The notes below the pieces were generated by a model, which searched no databases, was not told where the DNA came from, and worked only from the letters and a program-made list of their open reading frames with translations. Both the position numbers and the translations under genes were made by a program. This document shows positions 1 to 11,560 of a stretch of 64,000 bases of DNA, one piece after another. Within the stretch, counting starts at the first letter, position 1. Each line of letters begins with the position of its first letter. Source of the stretch: Prostheceraeus crozeri (Eukaryota; Platyhelminthes; Polycladida; Euryleptidae). The stretch spans positions 124,001 through 188,000 of the forward strand of contig CAJQUW010005272.1 of assembly GCA_907163375.1 (NCBI GenBank), written 5' to 3'.

Positions 1-3000
1 GTTGGGAGGAAGGACAGGCAGGTGTGTTGTAGGGGTTGGCAGGAAGGACAGGCAGGTGTGGTGTAGGGGTTGGGAGGAAGGACAGGCAGCAGGTGTGGTG
101 TAGGGGTTGGGAGGAAGGACAAGCAGGTGTGGTGTAGGAGTTGGGAGGAAGGACAGGCAAGTGTGGTGTAGGGGTTGGGAAGAAGGGCAGATTGGTGTGG
201 TGTAGGGGTTGGGAGGAAGGACAGACAGGTGTGGTGTAGGGGTTGGGAGGAAGGACAGGCAGGTGTGGTGTAGGGGTTGGGAAGAAGGGCAGATTGGTGT
301 GGTGTAGGGGTTGGGAGGAAGGACAGGCAGGTGTGGTGTATGGGTTGGGAGGAAGGACAGGCAGGTGTGGTGTAGGGGTTCGGAGGAAGGACAGACAGGT
401 GCGGTGTAGGGGTTGGGAGGAAGGACAGGCAGGTGTGGTGTAGGGGTTGGGAAGAAGGGCAGATTGGTGTGGTGTAGGGGTTGGGAGGAAGGACAGGCAG
501 GTGTGGTGTAGGGGTTGGGAAGAAGGGCAGATTGGTGTGGTGTAGGGGTTGGGAGGAAGGACAGATTGGTGTGGTGTAGGGGTTGGGAGGAAGGACAGGC
601 AGGTGTGGTGTAGGGGTTGGGAGGAAGGACATGCAGGTGCGGTGTAGGGGTTGGGAGGAAGGACAGACAGGTGTGGTGTAGGGGTTGGGAGGAAGGACGG
701 GCAGGTGTGGTGTAGGGGTTGGGAGGACGGACAGGCAGGTGTGGTGTAGGGGTTGGGAGGAAGGACAGGCAGGTGTGGTGTAGGGGTTGGGAGGAAGGAC
801 AGACAGGTGTGGTGTAGGGGTTGGGAGGAAGGACAGGCAGGTGTGGTGTAGGGGTTGGGAGGAAGGACAGGCAGGTGTGGTGTAGGGGTTGGGAGGAAGG
901 ACATGCAGGTGTGGTGTAGGGGTTGGGAGGAAGGACAGGCAGGTGAGGTGTAGGAGTTTGGAGGAAGGACAGGCAGGTGTGGTGTAGGGGTTGGGAGGAA
1001 GGACAGGCAGGTGTGGTGTAGGGGTTGGGAGGAAGGACAGGCAGGTGTGGTGTAGGGGTTGGCAGGTAGGTGTGGTGTAGGGGTTGGGAGGAAGGACAGG
1101 CAGGTGTGGTGTAGGGGTTGGGAGGAAGGACAGCTTGGTGTGGTGTAGGGGTTGGGAGGAAGGACAGGCAGGTGTGGTGTAGGAGTTGGGAGGACGGGCA
1201 GGCAGGTGTGGTGCAGGGACTGGTAGGAAGGACATGCAGGTGTGGTGTAGGGGTTGGCAGCATGGACAGACAGGTGTGGTGTAGGTGTTGGGAGGAAGGA
1301 CAGGGAGGTGAGGTGTAGGGGTTGGGAGGAAGGACAGGCAGGTGTGGTGTAGGGGTTGGGAGGAAGGACAGGCAGGTGTGGTGTAGGGGTTGGGAGGAAG
1401 GACAGGCAGGTGTGGTGTAGGGGTTGGGAGGAAGGACAGGCAGGTGTGGTGTAGGGGTTGGGAGGAAGGACAGACAGGTGTGGTGTAGGGGTTGGGAAGA
1501 AGGCCAGCCAGCAGGTGTGTAGTAGGTGTTGGGAGGAAGGACAGGCAGGTGTGGTGTAGGGGTTGGGAGGAAGGACAGGCAGGTGTGGTGTAGGGGTTGG
1601 CAGGAAGGACAGGCAGGTGTGGTGTAGGGGTTGGGAGGAAGGACAGGCAGGTGTGGTGTTGGAGTTGGGAGGAAGGACAGGCAGGTGTGGTGTAGGGGTT
1701 GGGAGGAAGGACAGACAGGTGTGGTGTAGGGGTTGGGAGGAAGGACAGGCAGGTGTGGTGTAGGGGTTGGGAGGAAGGACAGGCAGGTGTGGTGTAGGGG
1801 TTGGGAGGAAGGACATGCAGGTGTGGTGTAGGGGTTGGGAGGAAGGACAGGCAGGTGTGGTGTAGGAGTTTGGAGGAAGGACAGGCAGGTGTGGTGTAGG
1901 GGTTGGGAGGAAGGACAGGCAGGCGTGGTGTAGGGGTTGGGAGGAAGGACATGCAGGTGTGGTGTAGGGGTTGGGAGGAAGGACAGGCAGGTGTGGTGTA
2001 GGGGTTGAGAGGAAGAACAGGCAGCAGGTGTGGTGTAGGGGTTGGGAGGAATGACAGGTAGGTGTGGTGTAGGGGTTGGGAGGAAGGACAGGCAGGTGTG
2101 GTGTAGGGGTTGTGAGGAAGGACAGATTGGTGTGGTGTAGGGGTTGGGAGGAAGGACAGGCAGGTGTGGTGTAGGAGTTGGGAGGACGGGCAGGTGTGGT
2201 GTGGTGCAGGGACTGGTAGGAAGGACAGGCAGGTGTGGTGTAGGTGTTGGGAGGAAGGACAGGGAGGTGAGGTGTAGGGGTTGGGAGGAAGGACAGGCAG
2301 GTGTGGTGTAGGGGTTGGGAGGAAGGACAGGCAGGTGTGGTGTAGGGGTTGGGAGGAAGGACAGGCAGGTGTGGTGTAGGGGTTGGGAGGAAGGACAGGC
2401 AGGTGTGGTGTAGGGTTTGGGAGGAAGGACAGGCAGGTGTGGTGTAGGGGTTGGGAGGAAGGACAGGCAGGTGTGGTGTAGGGGTTTGGAGGAAGGACAG
2501 ACAGGTGTGGTGTAGGGGTTGGGAAGAAGGACAGATTGGTGTGGTGTAGGGGTTGGGAGGAAGGACAAGCAGGTGCGGTGTAGGAGTTGGGAGGAAGAAC
2601 AGATTGGTGTGGTGTAGGGGTTGGGAGGAAGGACAGGCAGGTGTGGTGTAGGGGTTGGGAGGAAGGACATGCAGGTGTGGTGTAGGGGTTGGGAAGAAGG
2701 ACAGGCAGGTGTGGTGTAGGGGTTGGGAGGAAGGACAGGCAAGTGTGGTGTAGGGGTTGGGAGGAAGGACAGGCAGGTGTGGTGTAGGTTGGGAGGAAGG
2801 ACAGGCACGGGTGGTGTAGGGGTTGGGAGGAAAGACAGGCAGGTGTGGTGTAGGAGTTGGGAGGAAGGAGAGGCAGCAGGTGTGGTGTAGGGGTTGGCAG
2901 GAAGGACAGGCAGGTGTGGTGTAGGGGTTGGGAGGAAGGACAGGCAGGTGTGGTGTAGGGGTTAGGAGGAAGGACAAGCAGGTGTGGTGTAGGAGTTGGG

Positions 3001-5640
3001 AGGAAGGACAGGCAAGTGTGGTGTAGGGGTTGGGAAGAAGGTCAGAGAGGTGTGGTGTAGGGGTTGGGAGGAAGGACAGGCAAGTGTGGTGTATGGGTTG
3101 GGAGGAAGGACAGGCAGGTGTGGTGTAGGGGTTCGGAGGAAGGACAGACAGGTGCGGTGTAGGGGTTGGGAGGAGGGACAGGCAGGTGTGGTGTAGGGGT
3201 TGGGAAGAAGGGCAGATTGGTGTGGTGTAGGGGTTGGGAGGAAGGACAGGCAGGTGTGGTGTAGGGGTTGGGAGGAAGGACAGGCAGCAGGTGTGGTGTA
3301 GGGGTTGGGAAGAAGGGCAGATTGGTGTGGTGTAGGGGTTGGCAGGAAGGACAGACAGGTGTGGTGTAGGGGTTGGGAGGAAGGACAGGCAGGTGTGGTG
3401 TAGGGGTTGGGAGGAAGGACAGATTGGTGTGGTGTAGGGGTTGGGAGGAAGGACAGGCAGGTGTGGTGTAGGGGTTGTGAGGAAGGACATGCAGGTGCGG
3501 TGTAGGGGTTGGGAGGAAGGACAGACAGGTGTGGTGTAGGGGTTGGGAGGAAGGACGGGCAGGTGTGGTGTAGGGGTTGGGAGGAAGGACAGGCAGGTGT
3601 GGTGTAGGGGTTGGGAGGAAGGACAGGCAGGTGTGGTGTAGGGGTTGGGAGGAAGGACAGGCAGGTGTGGTGTAGGGGTTGGGAGGAAGGACAGGCAGGT
3701 GTGGTGTAGGAGTTTGGAGGAAGGACAGGCAGGTGTGGTGTAGGGGTTGGGAGGAAGGACATGCAGGTGTGGTGTAGGGGTTGGGAGGAAGGACAGGCAG
3801 GTGTGGTGTAGGGGTTGGGAGGAAGGACAGGCAGCAGGTGTGGTGTAGGGGTTGGGAGGAATGACAGGTAGGTGTGGTGTAGGGGTTGGGAGGAAGGACA
3901 GGCAGGTGTGGTGTAGGGGTTGTGAGGAAGGACAGATTGGTGTGGTGTAGGGGTTGGGAGGAAGGACAGGCAGGTGTGGTGTAGGAGTTGGGAGGACGGG
4001 CAGGCAGGTGTGGTGCAGGGACTGGTAGGAAGGACATGCAGGTGTGGTGTCGGGGGTGGCCGCAAGGACCGCCAGGTGTGGTGTAGGGGTTGGCAGGGAG
4101 GTGAGGTGTAGGGGTTGGGCAGGCAGGTGTGGTGTAGGGGTTGGGAGGAAGGACAGGCAGGTGTGGTGTAGGGGTTGGGAGGAAGGACAGGCTGGTGTGG
4201 TGTAGGGGTTGGGAGGAAGGACACGCAGGTGTGGTGTAGGGGTTGGGAGGAAGGACAGGGAGATGTGGTGTAGGGGTTGGGAGGAAGGACAGGCAGGTGT
4301 GGTGTAGGGGTTGGGAGGAAGGACAGGCAGGTGTGGTGTAGGGGTTGGGAGGAAGGACAGGCAGCAGGTGTGTTGTAGGTGTTGGGAGGGAGGACAGGCA
4401 GGTGTGGTGTAGGGGTTGGGAGGGAGGACAGGCAGGTGTGGTGTAGGGGTTGGGAGGAAGGACAGGCAGGTGTGGTGTAGGGGTTGGGAGGAAGGACATG
4501 CAGGTGTGGTGTAGGGGTTGGGAGGAAGGACAGGCAGGTGTGGTGTAGGAGTTTGGAGGAAGGACAGGCAGGTGTGGTGTAGGGGTTGGGAGGAAGGACA
4601 GGCAGGTGTGGTGTAGGGGTTGGGAGGAAGGACATGCAGGTGTGGTGTAGGGGTTGGCAGGAAGGACAGGCAGGTGTGGTGTAGGGGTTGGGAGGAAGGA
4701 CAGGCAGCAGGTGTGGTGTAGGGGTTGGGAGGAATGACAGGTAGGTGTGGTGTAGGGGTTGGGGGGAAGGACAGGCAGGTGTGGTGTAGGGGTTGTGAGG
4801 AAGGACAGATTGGTGTGGTGTAGGGGTTGGGAGGAAGGACAGGCAGGTGTGGTGTAGGAGTTGGGAGGACGGGCAGGCGGGTGTGGTGCAGGGACTGGTA
4901 GGAAGGACATGCAGGTGTGGTGTAGGGGTTGGCAGGATGGACAGACAGGTGTGGTGTAGGTGTTGGGAGGAAGGACAGGGAGATGAGGTGTAGGGGTTGG
5001 GAGGAAGGACAGGCAGGTGTGGTGTAGGGGTTGGGAGGAAGGACAGGCAGGTGTGGTGTAGGGGTTGGGAGGAAGGACAGGCAGGTGTGGTGTAGGGGTT
5101 GGGAGGAAGGACAGGCAGGTGTGGTGTAGGGGTTGGGAGGAAGGACAAGCAGGTGTGGTGTAGGGGTTGGGAGGAAGGACAGGCAGGTGTGGTGTAGGGA
5201 TTGGGAGGAAGGACAGGCAGGTGTGGTGTAGGGGTTGGGAGGAAGGACAGGCAGGTGTGGTGTAGGGGTTAGGAGGAAGGACAGGCAGGTGTGGTGTAGG
5301 AGTTGGGATAAAGGACAGATTGGTGTGGTGTAGGGGTTGGGAGGAAGGACAGATTGGTGTGGTGTAGGGGTTGGGAGGAAGGACAGATTGGTGTGGTGTA
5401 GGGGTTGGGAGGAAGGACAGGCAGGTGTGGTGTAGGGGTTGGGAAGAAGGACAGGCAGGTGTGGTGTAGGGGTTGGGAGAAAGGCAGGCAGGTGTGTTGT
5501 AGTGGTTGGCAGGAAGGACGGGCAGGTGTGGTGTAGGGGTTGGGAGGAAGGACAGGCAGGTGTGTAGTAGGGGTTGGCAGGAAGGACAGGTAGTGTGGTG
5601 TAATGGTTGGGAGGAAGCACAGGCAGGTGTGGTGTAGGTG
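1..5640 (+). repeat. 34-bp tandem repeat array (array 1), enters from left edge
   Basis: About 165 head-to-tail units of 34 bp. Successive unit starts (GTTGGG or GTTGGC) fall at 1, 35 and 69. The + strand unit is G-rich: GGGGTTGGGAGGAAGGACAG followed by GCAGGTGTGGTGTA. Common variants carry AGATTGG in place of AGGCAGG, ATGCAGG, or an extra CAG giving a 37-bp unit (near 85, 2025, 3285, 3832, 4370, 4702). The array begins before base 1 and decays into unique sequence around 5640, about 70 bp before the first visible paladin exon, so it is intronic. On the - strand all frames stay open for long distances because the unit has few stops and 3 x 34 is a multiple of three. I take these as repeat artefacts. 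Confidence 0.98.
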
Positions 5641-5711
5641 AGGGCTTGTGAGTGTATTTATAATGAATTTGAACATGCAATGCGCAAAAACTTCTTTTTT
5701 CTTTGTTTCAG

Positions 5712-5816
5712 GTTGATTGGCTGATTAATGTTTGTGGTGAAGTTTATAATATTCATGTCGAAATTGCCAACTTGCAACAAGAGTTGAACAGAAACCATAG
5801 CGGATCGCCCGAAACT
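5712..5816 (+). CDS. PALD1-like: Paladin-like gene, internal exon a (end of first phosphatase-like domain)
   Basis: Exon of 35 codons, phase 0 at both ends, starting VDWLINVCGEVYNIHVEIAN. It is bounded by a polypyrimidine-CAG acceptor at 5710-5711 and a GTTAAG donor at 5817. It corresponds to the helical segment after the first P-loop of paladin, the part of human PALD1 that begins with EVD and precedes the conserved LERYF block. Earlier exons, with the N-terminus and first CX5R loop, must lie left of the window because array 1 fills everything upstream. The donor is weak (A at +5), so the exact 3' edge is less sure than the frame. Paladin belongs to the PTP-like phytase/phosphoinositide phosphatase group. 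The assignment rests on collinearity with the six following exons more than on this short piece alone. Confidence 0.8.
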
Positions 5817-5822
5817 GTTAAG

Positions 5823-6906
5823 TATTCGCATTTTCTTGTTTACTCAGCTTTCTTTACATCAAACAAGATGCTGTAGCCTTTGAAACTCAATCCAAAGAAG
5901 CACTTTATAACATTTGACCACCTGCTTGTTAACATTCTCTGAAAGCACTTTTCCATTCCTTAGAGACAGGATGGAGATGCTGTAATCATCCCTTCTTCAT
6001 GCGCCTTCGAAACTGTAGACCTCCACTATGATAGGAAATTGAATTTCACATCACGCAAGGCACGGAATGACATCGAATTGCATAAAAGTGATTTCTTGAA
6101 GACATGTTATGAAATATATTTCTCAAAACAACGCAAAATGTCAGCTTGCAACATCTTGAAAAAAGGAAATGAGTTCTCCGTTCTTGTGACATTGTTGAGA
6201 AAATGTCATCATATGCGGAGCAAAGTTCTCGCGTGCGGAATCGCCCCTTTTGAAAGGTTGGGAGAAAGGGGACATGAAGTGCGGACTGACACCGTCTCAC
6301 GCATGATGTACTATTTTGAAGAATCTGCAAATGATCAGAGAGGCAGGCATGGATGAAGGAGCGAATGTCAGAAAATTTCGCTGCCTCGATGTTCTGTTTA
6401 GGCCACCAGTTGACACACATCGCGAAAACCTCACGTGAATCCACAAAATTTCAAAATCAATGAGACCCCACCAGAATTTCATAACGCAAGAATTTCGGTG
6501 TCTCCAGTCTAAACAAAGTGGCCGAATGCACACTGCCAGTAGAAAGACTTTAGAAGCTTCGAAGGGGGTCCGAATCGCCACTCTTCCCGTGATTTCGCAC
6601 GCGTCAATGACAGATGGGGGTAGGGCTGTTATAGACGCAGGAATTAAAAGATTTGCGCATCAAAAATTCATAATTTTGATTTTAAAAATCACTCTTGTGC
6701 TGATGCAACAAGTTCCTGTGTCGTATTCAATGACTTGGATGATAAAGAGAACAGACTTCTGGAATGCGGAGTACAGTAGAGTTAGATTGATTGAACCTAT
6801 CAGGACCCCCTTGTCAACTTTCTTTTATATCTCCTAAAATAATTTTTTGTGACTTTTAGTTTGTATGTTGAGCTTTCAGTAAAAATTTGGGCAAAATTGA
6901 CGTATA
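5823..6906. other. Intron sequence without recognised features
   Basis: AT-rich intron between the first visible exon and the palindromic MITE. Several open frames of 90-130 codons on both strands (6039-6837) overlap each other, match no family I recognise and lack splice or start context. I see no gene here. Confidence 0.5.
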
Positions 6907-7650
6907 GTCCGGGAGCTAGCGTGAAGTTGTGCAGGGAACGAGGTAGTACATAAAACTTTCACATAGCATAGTACACCTCTAACCTACTGCAAAACTTCGC
7001 GTCTGCCGGATCAGATCATTTGCTTTTCAGAAATAGAGAGGATAACACAATCCTATGTATTTCCAGTAGTAAAATTGTGACATTTAAGGTGTTGACTCCA
7101 TTTTTTCGAATTTTTGTTCATAAAAGTTACACAAATTGGTATTTTGTTGAACTGGTTATTATAGAAATCATCTACAGATCATGATCTTTCAAATGAGTTA
7201 TCATTCAGTGACAGAGGATGAAGTAAAGTGTACAAACAGACACTTTTCGTTAAAGTATATCTACAATTTTCCTGAAATTTCTATGTTAAAATTTGCAGTT
7301 ACACCAACGAAAAGTGTCTGTTTGTACACTTTACTTCATCCTCTATCACTGAATGATAACTCATTTGAAAGATCATGATCTGTAGATGATTTCTATAATA
7401 ACCAGTTCAACAAAATACCAATTTGTGTAACTTTTGTGAGCGAAAATTCGAAAAAATGGAGTCAACACCTTAAATGTCACAATTTTACCATTGGAAATAC
7501 ATAGAATTGTGTTATCCTCTCTATTTCTTAAAAGCAAATGATCTGATCCGGCAGACGCGAAGTTTTGCAGTAGGTTAGAGGTGTACTATGCTATGTGAAA
7601 GTTTTATGTACTACCTCGTTCCCTGCACAACTTCACGCTAGCTCCCGGAC
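6907..7650. mobile_element. Palindromic (foldback) MITE with TA target duplication
   Basis: Two 345-bp arms, 6907-7251 and 7306-7650, are reverse complements with only scattered mismatches, separated by a 54-bp AT-rich loop (7252-7305). The outer ends read GTCCGGGAGCTAGCG and its complement. A TA dinucleotide sits on each side (6905-6906 and 7651-7652), as expected for Tc1/mariner-superfamily insertions. There is no transposase, so this is a non-autonomous element. A transcript of either strand, including the paladin pre-mRNA whose intron it occupies, could fold into a very long hairpin. The high arm identity suggests recent insertion or arm homogenisation. Confidence 0.92.
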
Positions 7651-7859
7651 TAGTACTGAAAGGTCTGTTTTAAAGGTCATTTTTAAAAGTCCTGTTTAGA
7701 AAATTGTTGGTTTTCATTTTGAGCAGCATTGATTTTTATTGATGTTTCTGTATCATATTCACATGATGTTTATGCATGCGCAATTCAAGATTATTAACAC
7801 ACACATTCACCTTATCTCCCAAATGAGTACATGTACATTGTACATGCATAATTGTACAT

Positions 7860-8430
7860 GTAAATGTAAAATGTGAAAATACGAAGTTTTGATTTGCATT
7901 TTTAGATATGAAACCCATAAAATAATGCAAAATACGCATCACCATTCGAAAGATTGCATTCGGAATGTATGATAACCTTGTCTCTATAGCGAATAAGTCA
8001 TTACAACGAGACCTTTGTAAAGATAGAAAAATGCAATAATGCATGAAAAGATATTATTTACTTTCAGATTTCAAATTGCTGTTTATAGTACCAAAAACAA
8101 CGCAGAACATCATGCTTATAGCACCATATAGATATACTTGAGTAAAAGTTTGCAGAACTATTTGAGTTGTGATGGATAATTTTTGAAGAGTCAAAGAATA
8201 AACACAGATTCATAAAAAATGAAAAAAATTGAAGATACAAATTTTAAATTTGAATGTTTGATATGAAGATCTTCGAATCATGCAAAATAGGCAGTACCAT
8301 TCGAAAAAGAAAACTCGAAAAATGTAGTAACCCTACTTTCAAAAAGTTTTATCCATGGGAACATGGAAAATTTGAGAGGGGGGCGGTCCTACGACGCCAA
8401 AAATCGCCTGGTTCCGATAGGGTTAAGATG
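7860..8430 (+). repeat. Diverged direct repeat pair
   Basis: Segments near 7905-7980 and 8260-8330 share an ordered series of short matches: GATATGAA, ATGCAAAATA, then ACCATTCGAAA and ATAACC or GTAACC. They look like two old copies of the same interspersed repeat in direct orientation. No coding capacity is visible. Confidence 0.4.
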
Positions 8431-8616
8431 AAGTAACTGATTATTTGTTGCACTGAAAATTGCATATAACACACAGTATATGTAGAGTTATTTGAGACAT
8501 GTGGCACAGATCCGCACAATATCCCATAAATCTTCTGCCGATAAGATTACTGAGTGCTTCATTTTTGCCTGTGCATTCCCCGTCCATTGCCTTTCTTATG
8601 CTCATATTTTTTACAG

Positions 8617-8712
8617 GATCAGCAGAATAGAGACAACATCAGAAAACGGCTCATTTCCCTCGTTGAATCTTACTTCATGCTTGTGTGCTTCAATTCATAC
8701 GTCTATCAAAAT
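8617..8712 (+). CDS. PALD1-like: Paladin-like gene, exon b (LERYF-type block of domain 1)
   Basis: Exon of 32 codons, phase 0 at both ends, with a TTTTTTACAG acceptor and a strong GTGAGT donor at 8713. The core LVESYFMLVCFNSYVYQN aligns with the paladin block that reads LERYFYLILFNYYLHEQ in vertebrates (recalled from memory). The same block recurs in the second domain of this gene at 35865-35925, so the two domains are internal duplicates. The intron before it is 2.8 kb and carries the palindromic MITE. The intron after it is 10.9 kb and carries most of the transposon debris. Confidence 0.88.
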
Positions 8713-9143
8713 GTGAGTATTGGTTTCTGTTTATTCAAAGTCGAAACTGCTATTCAAATTATTTTCAAAATGATCTCCGTGCTGAAATTGTTGGCGCTCT
8801 ATGAGTCGCACTCAACTGTGTAAATGGACATTGCATGTTCGACCCTACCGAGGTACGGCCTCCTCGCTCGGCCCACAATTATTGCATTTGCAATATATAA
8901 TTGAAATGCCGTACATGCAACCGTCAGAAACCCTTTCCCTTGCAAAATAAAAGCAAGTACTCCCATTTCATAAAACTTCTATTATTACCGTGCAGGGGAC
9001 GCTTCAGTCATTGCGCGATGTAGTTTGTTTGGAGGCAGGCAATACACGCATCGAATTCCTCTCAGAAATTCTCGCTCTGGTATCCTGCCACGGACTCTAG
9101 TGCGTCTCGAGTATCAGTCGCGTACTGTAGATGTCAAAGCACA

Positions 9144-9234
9144 TACAGTATTGGCCAAAAAGATCCGCCCACCCCATGAAATATTAAGAAAAAACGATAA
9201 TGTGAGGTGGGCGGATCAAAGTACATTCACTGTA
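9144..9234. mobile_element. Tiny TA-flanked inverted-repeat element
   Basis: A 91-bp segment, including both TA ends, bounded by TACAGT on the left and ACTGTA on the right. Inner inverted arms are GATCCGCCCACC and GGTGGGCGGATC. The CAGT...ACTG ends inside TA dinucleotides and the GGCCAAAA near the left end resemble Tc1/mariner termini, so it may be a minimal MITE. There is no coding capacity. Confidence 0.5.
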
Positions 9235-9674
9235 GTTTACACCAGGGATAGGGTTTGGGGGTTCATTGGCTGCATATTCATCCATGCATGTAACACTGCA
9301 CTCAAAATGCATTCATTGATAAAGATGTCCGGTTCTCAAGCGAATTCCGAAAGGTGCCGTCCAGGAGTAGCCTCAGCTCTGGAAGAAACAACAAATGATG
9401 CTTCAAAAATCAATGTTTCAAATCAAACAACAAACAACAATCTTCGACATCTGATTCCGGTTGGAGACGACTTGGAATGCTTCCTTGCTTGGTTTTGAAG
9501 CATTCACCGCGTAATGAATGCGGACGTCAGGCTTCTCTTATAGCAATAAGCAACAATCAGCAGACTTTTTGTCAGAAATGTCCCCACTGCCAGATCTTAC
9601 TTCAACGAAGGTTCAACGGTAACAGAAAAGTTGTCAAACAAATGATTTTGAAAAATCTGGATAGGATTTTGATA
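9235..9674 (+). other. Open stretch of unknown origin before the RT remnant
   Basis: An open frame of up to 157 codons ends at 9498 and another short one at 9680. I recognise no domain. Its position directly before the reverse transcriptase remnant suggests it may be the decayed 5' part of the same retroelement, but no motif supports this. Confidence 0.3.
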
Positions 9675-11560
9675 TCCTAGCTAGCCGCCCATATGACATG
9701 CGTGCCGCTATTCGCGCCCTATGTTCCACAGATGTGCCAGACTTCTCAGATGAAACAGAAGTGGAATGAATTGTGAAAAATACATCCGCTAGTTTTGATG
9801 ATGAGTCCTTTCAGAATCTTGATGATGCAACCGGAGATTTACGTGTGAGATTCACAATCCATGATGCTCGAAAATCCATCAAGTCCTTTGTGGGTGCTTC
9901 AGGAAGCGGATTAGATGGCCTTTTGCCTCTTTATCTCATAGACTTAACAGCAGACAGAGTAGGTGACGCCGCAAATCGATGGCTTACTGCTCTTTTCTCA
10001 ATGAGCACCATGATTATCTCTGGTTCGCTCGCCAATTTCGGTCGTGAGTTAAGTCAGGATGCGAATCAGCTGCTCATGCATTCCGTTCTCTATTATCCAC
10101 TGAACTTCCACAAGGTTTGATAACTGTAAAATTGGACTTGAAAAATGCATTTAACTCGATCCGACGAGACAAGATGATTGAAACTTTAGTAAACCGTTCA
10201 CCTGAGATCCTTCCAGTGGTCAATCAGTGTTATCAATGCATTATTTTTCCAAAGAAAAGATCATTAAATCTTGGAAAGGGTTTCATCAAGATGATGTAGC
10301 CAGGCCACATATTTTCTCCCTCACCATTGATCCCATTGCGAGAGCAATGAAATTCAATCAATCTACGGTATCTGGATGATGCCACGATTGCCGGACCACT
10401 GGAGACAGTTTACGCCGATATATAAAAGCTTATTGGAGAGTTTCAGGAAATTGATCTCGACATATCTCCTCTCCTTCCTGAATGCGATTTTTTTGTTTTT
10501 GAAATTGACCGCACGCTTGAAATGTACTTTTGATGTCTGAGTTTCAATAGTTGTGTTTGAAACACGAATGTTTTTGTTCACACACATGTTCCCCATATTT
10601 TTCCATGTTTTCCAAAGTATTTGGAAATAAACATTTATTGACTTATTGACTCATTAATTCATCGAAATGTAAAATGATTAACATCGGACTTTGTGACAGT
10701 ACTTTCCAAGATGCAGAAATTCGTATGCGGAATCTACTACAGTGTATCACATGTCCCGGAGAGAACCTTTCTTTCCTTGGATCTCCAATGACAGTTCATG
10801 CCGCCAGTAGATTCTTGACTGAGAAGGAGGCTATCATCAGACTGGCTTGTCATCGACTGAAAGAAGATAACAGTCGTGTCGCATCTTTTCTCCTCAGTCG
10901 AGATCTATTAATTCCGAGACTGACTTACCTTCTGCGATCAGCTCCTTGCTTTGAAAAAGAAACATTCGGCATACAGCGGTTCTTGGCTACATGCTGTCCC
11001 AATCGCCAGTGCCGGAGCAATGCTGGAAAATGAATCCTCGGTTTGCTGTTGCAATGCGTGACGGCAGTAGAGTTTGTGAAGAATTTACCTGTGTGTGCAA
11101 AGACACGATCAATAAGCTTGGAATTCACACCTTGTCTTGTCGGTACAGCGCAGGTAGAACTTCACGCCATGTAGCTCTGAATGAGACAGTACGTCGAGCC
11201 TTATCAAAGTATGGCCTTTCACCCATTCTTGATCCTCCAGATGGCCTGACTCTCTTTCCTTTCATAAGAGGTAGATGCATGGTATGATCCACATGTTCCG
11301 ACTCGTTCTCTCTCACGAATTTGTCGGCATCTGCCACTGGAGCTGCTGCGAATGCGGCTTAAGCGAGGAAGTTAGCCAAATACATCACTCTCGCTAGTCC
11401 AATCAGTGGTTATTGAGAAGTGCCGTGCCATGGGACATTCGACCGAGAACTTCTTGGAATCAGTTAGGAAGCGTCTCACAATGACAGCAAGAGACAGTGG
11501 GAGGCTGCGTGGCTGATGCGGAGAATTAATCTCGACATCCAATGAGGGAATGCGGCCTGT
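9675..11560 (+). pseudogene. Decayed reverse transcriptase gene of a retroelement
   Basis: Collinear pieces of one protein occur in several frames. A linker with RPYDMRAAIRAL lies near 9690. A segment with GSGLDGLLPLYLIDLTA (9906-9960) precedes the RT core. RT motif A, VKLDLKNAFNSI, is at about 10126. FSLTIDPIARAM is at about 10312. The catalytic YLDDATIAG is at about 10369. A C-terminal part has LLRSAPCF near 10935, LGIHTLSCRYSAGR near 11117, NETVRRALSKYG near 11180 and RRINLDIQ near 11521. A segment of about 170 bp around 10500-10670 interrupts the frame, and several stops and frameshifts break it elsewhere. I recognise the order of motifs from a reverse transcriptase family common in marine-invertebrate genomes but cannot name the clade. 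It is non-functional as it stands and sits sense-oriented in a paladin intron. Confidence 0.82.

Noticed and set aside
2962..5148. 728- and 622-codon Pro/Thr/Cys-rich open frames on the - strand of array 1
   Set aside because: A stop-poor 34-bp repeat read in any frame gives a 34-residue periodic peptide. The array is intronic and antisense to the gene, so a mucin-like protein is not supported.
6039..6837. Overlapping 94-132 codon open frames on both strands
   Set aside because: No domain, start context or splice support; lengths expected by chance in intron sequence.
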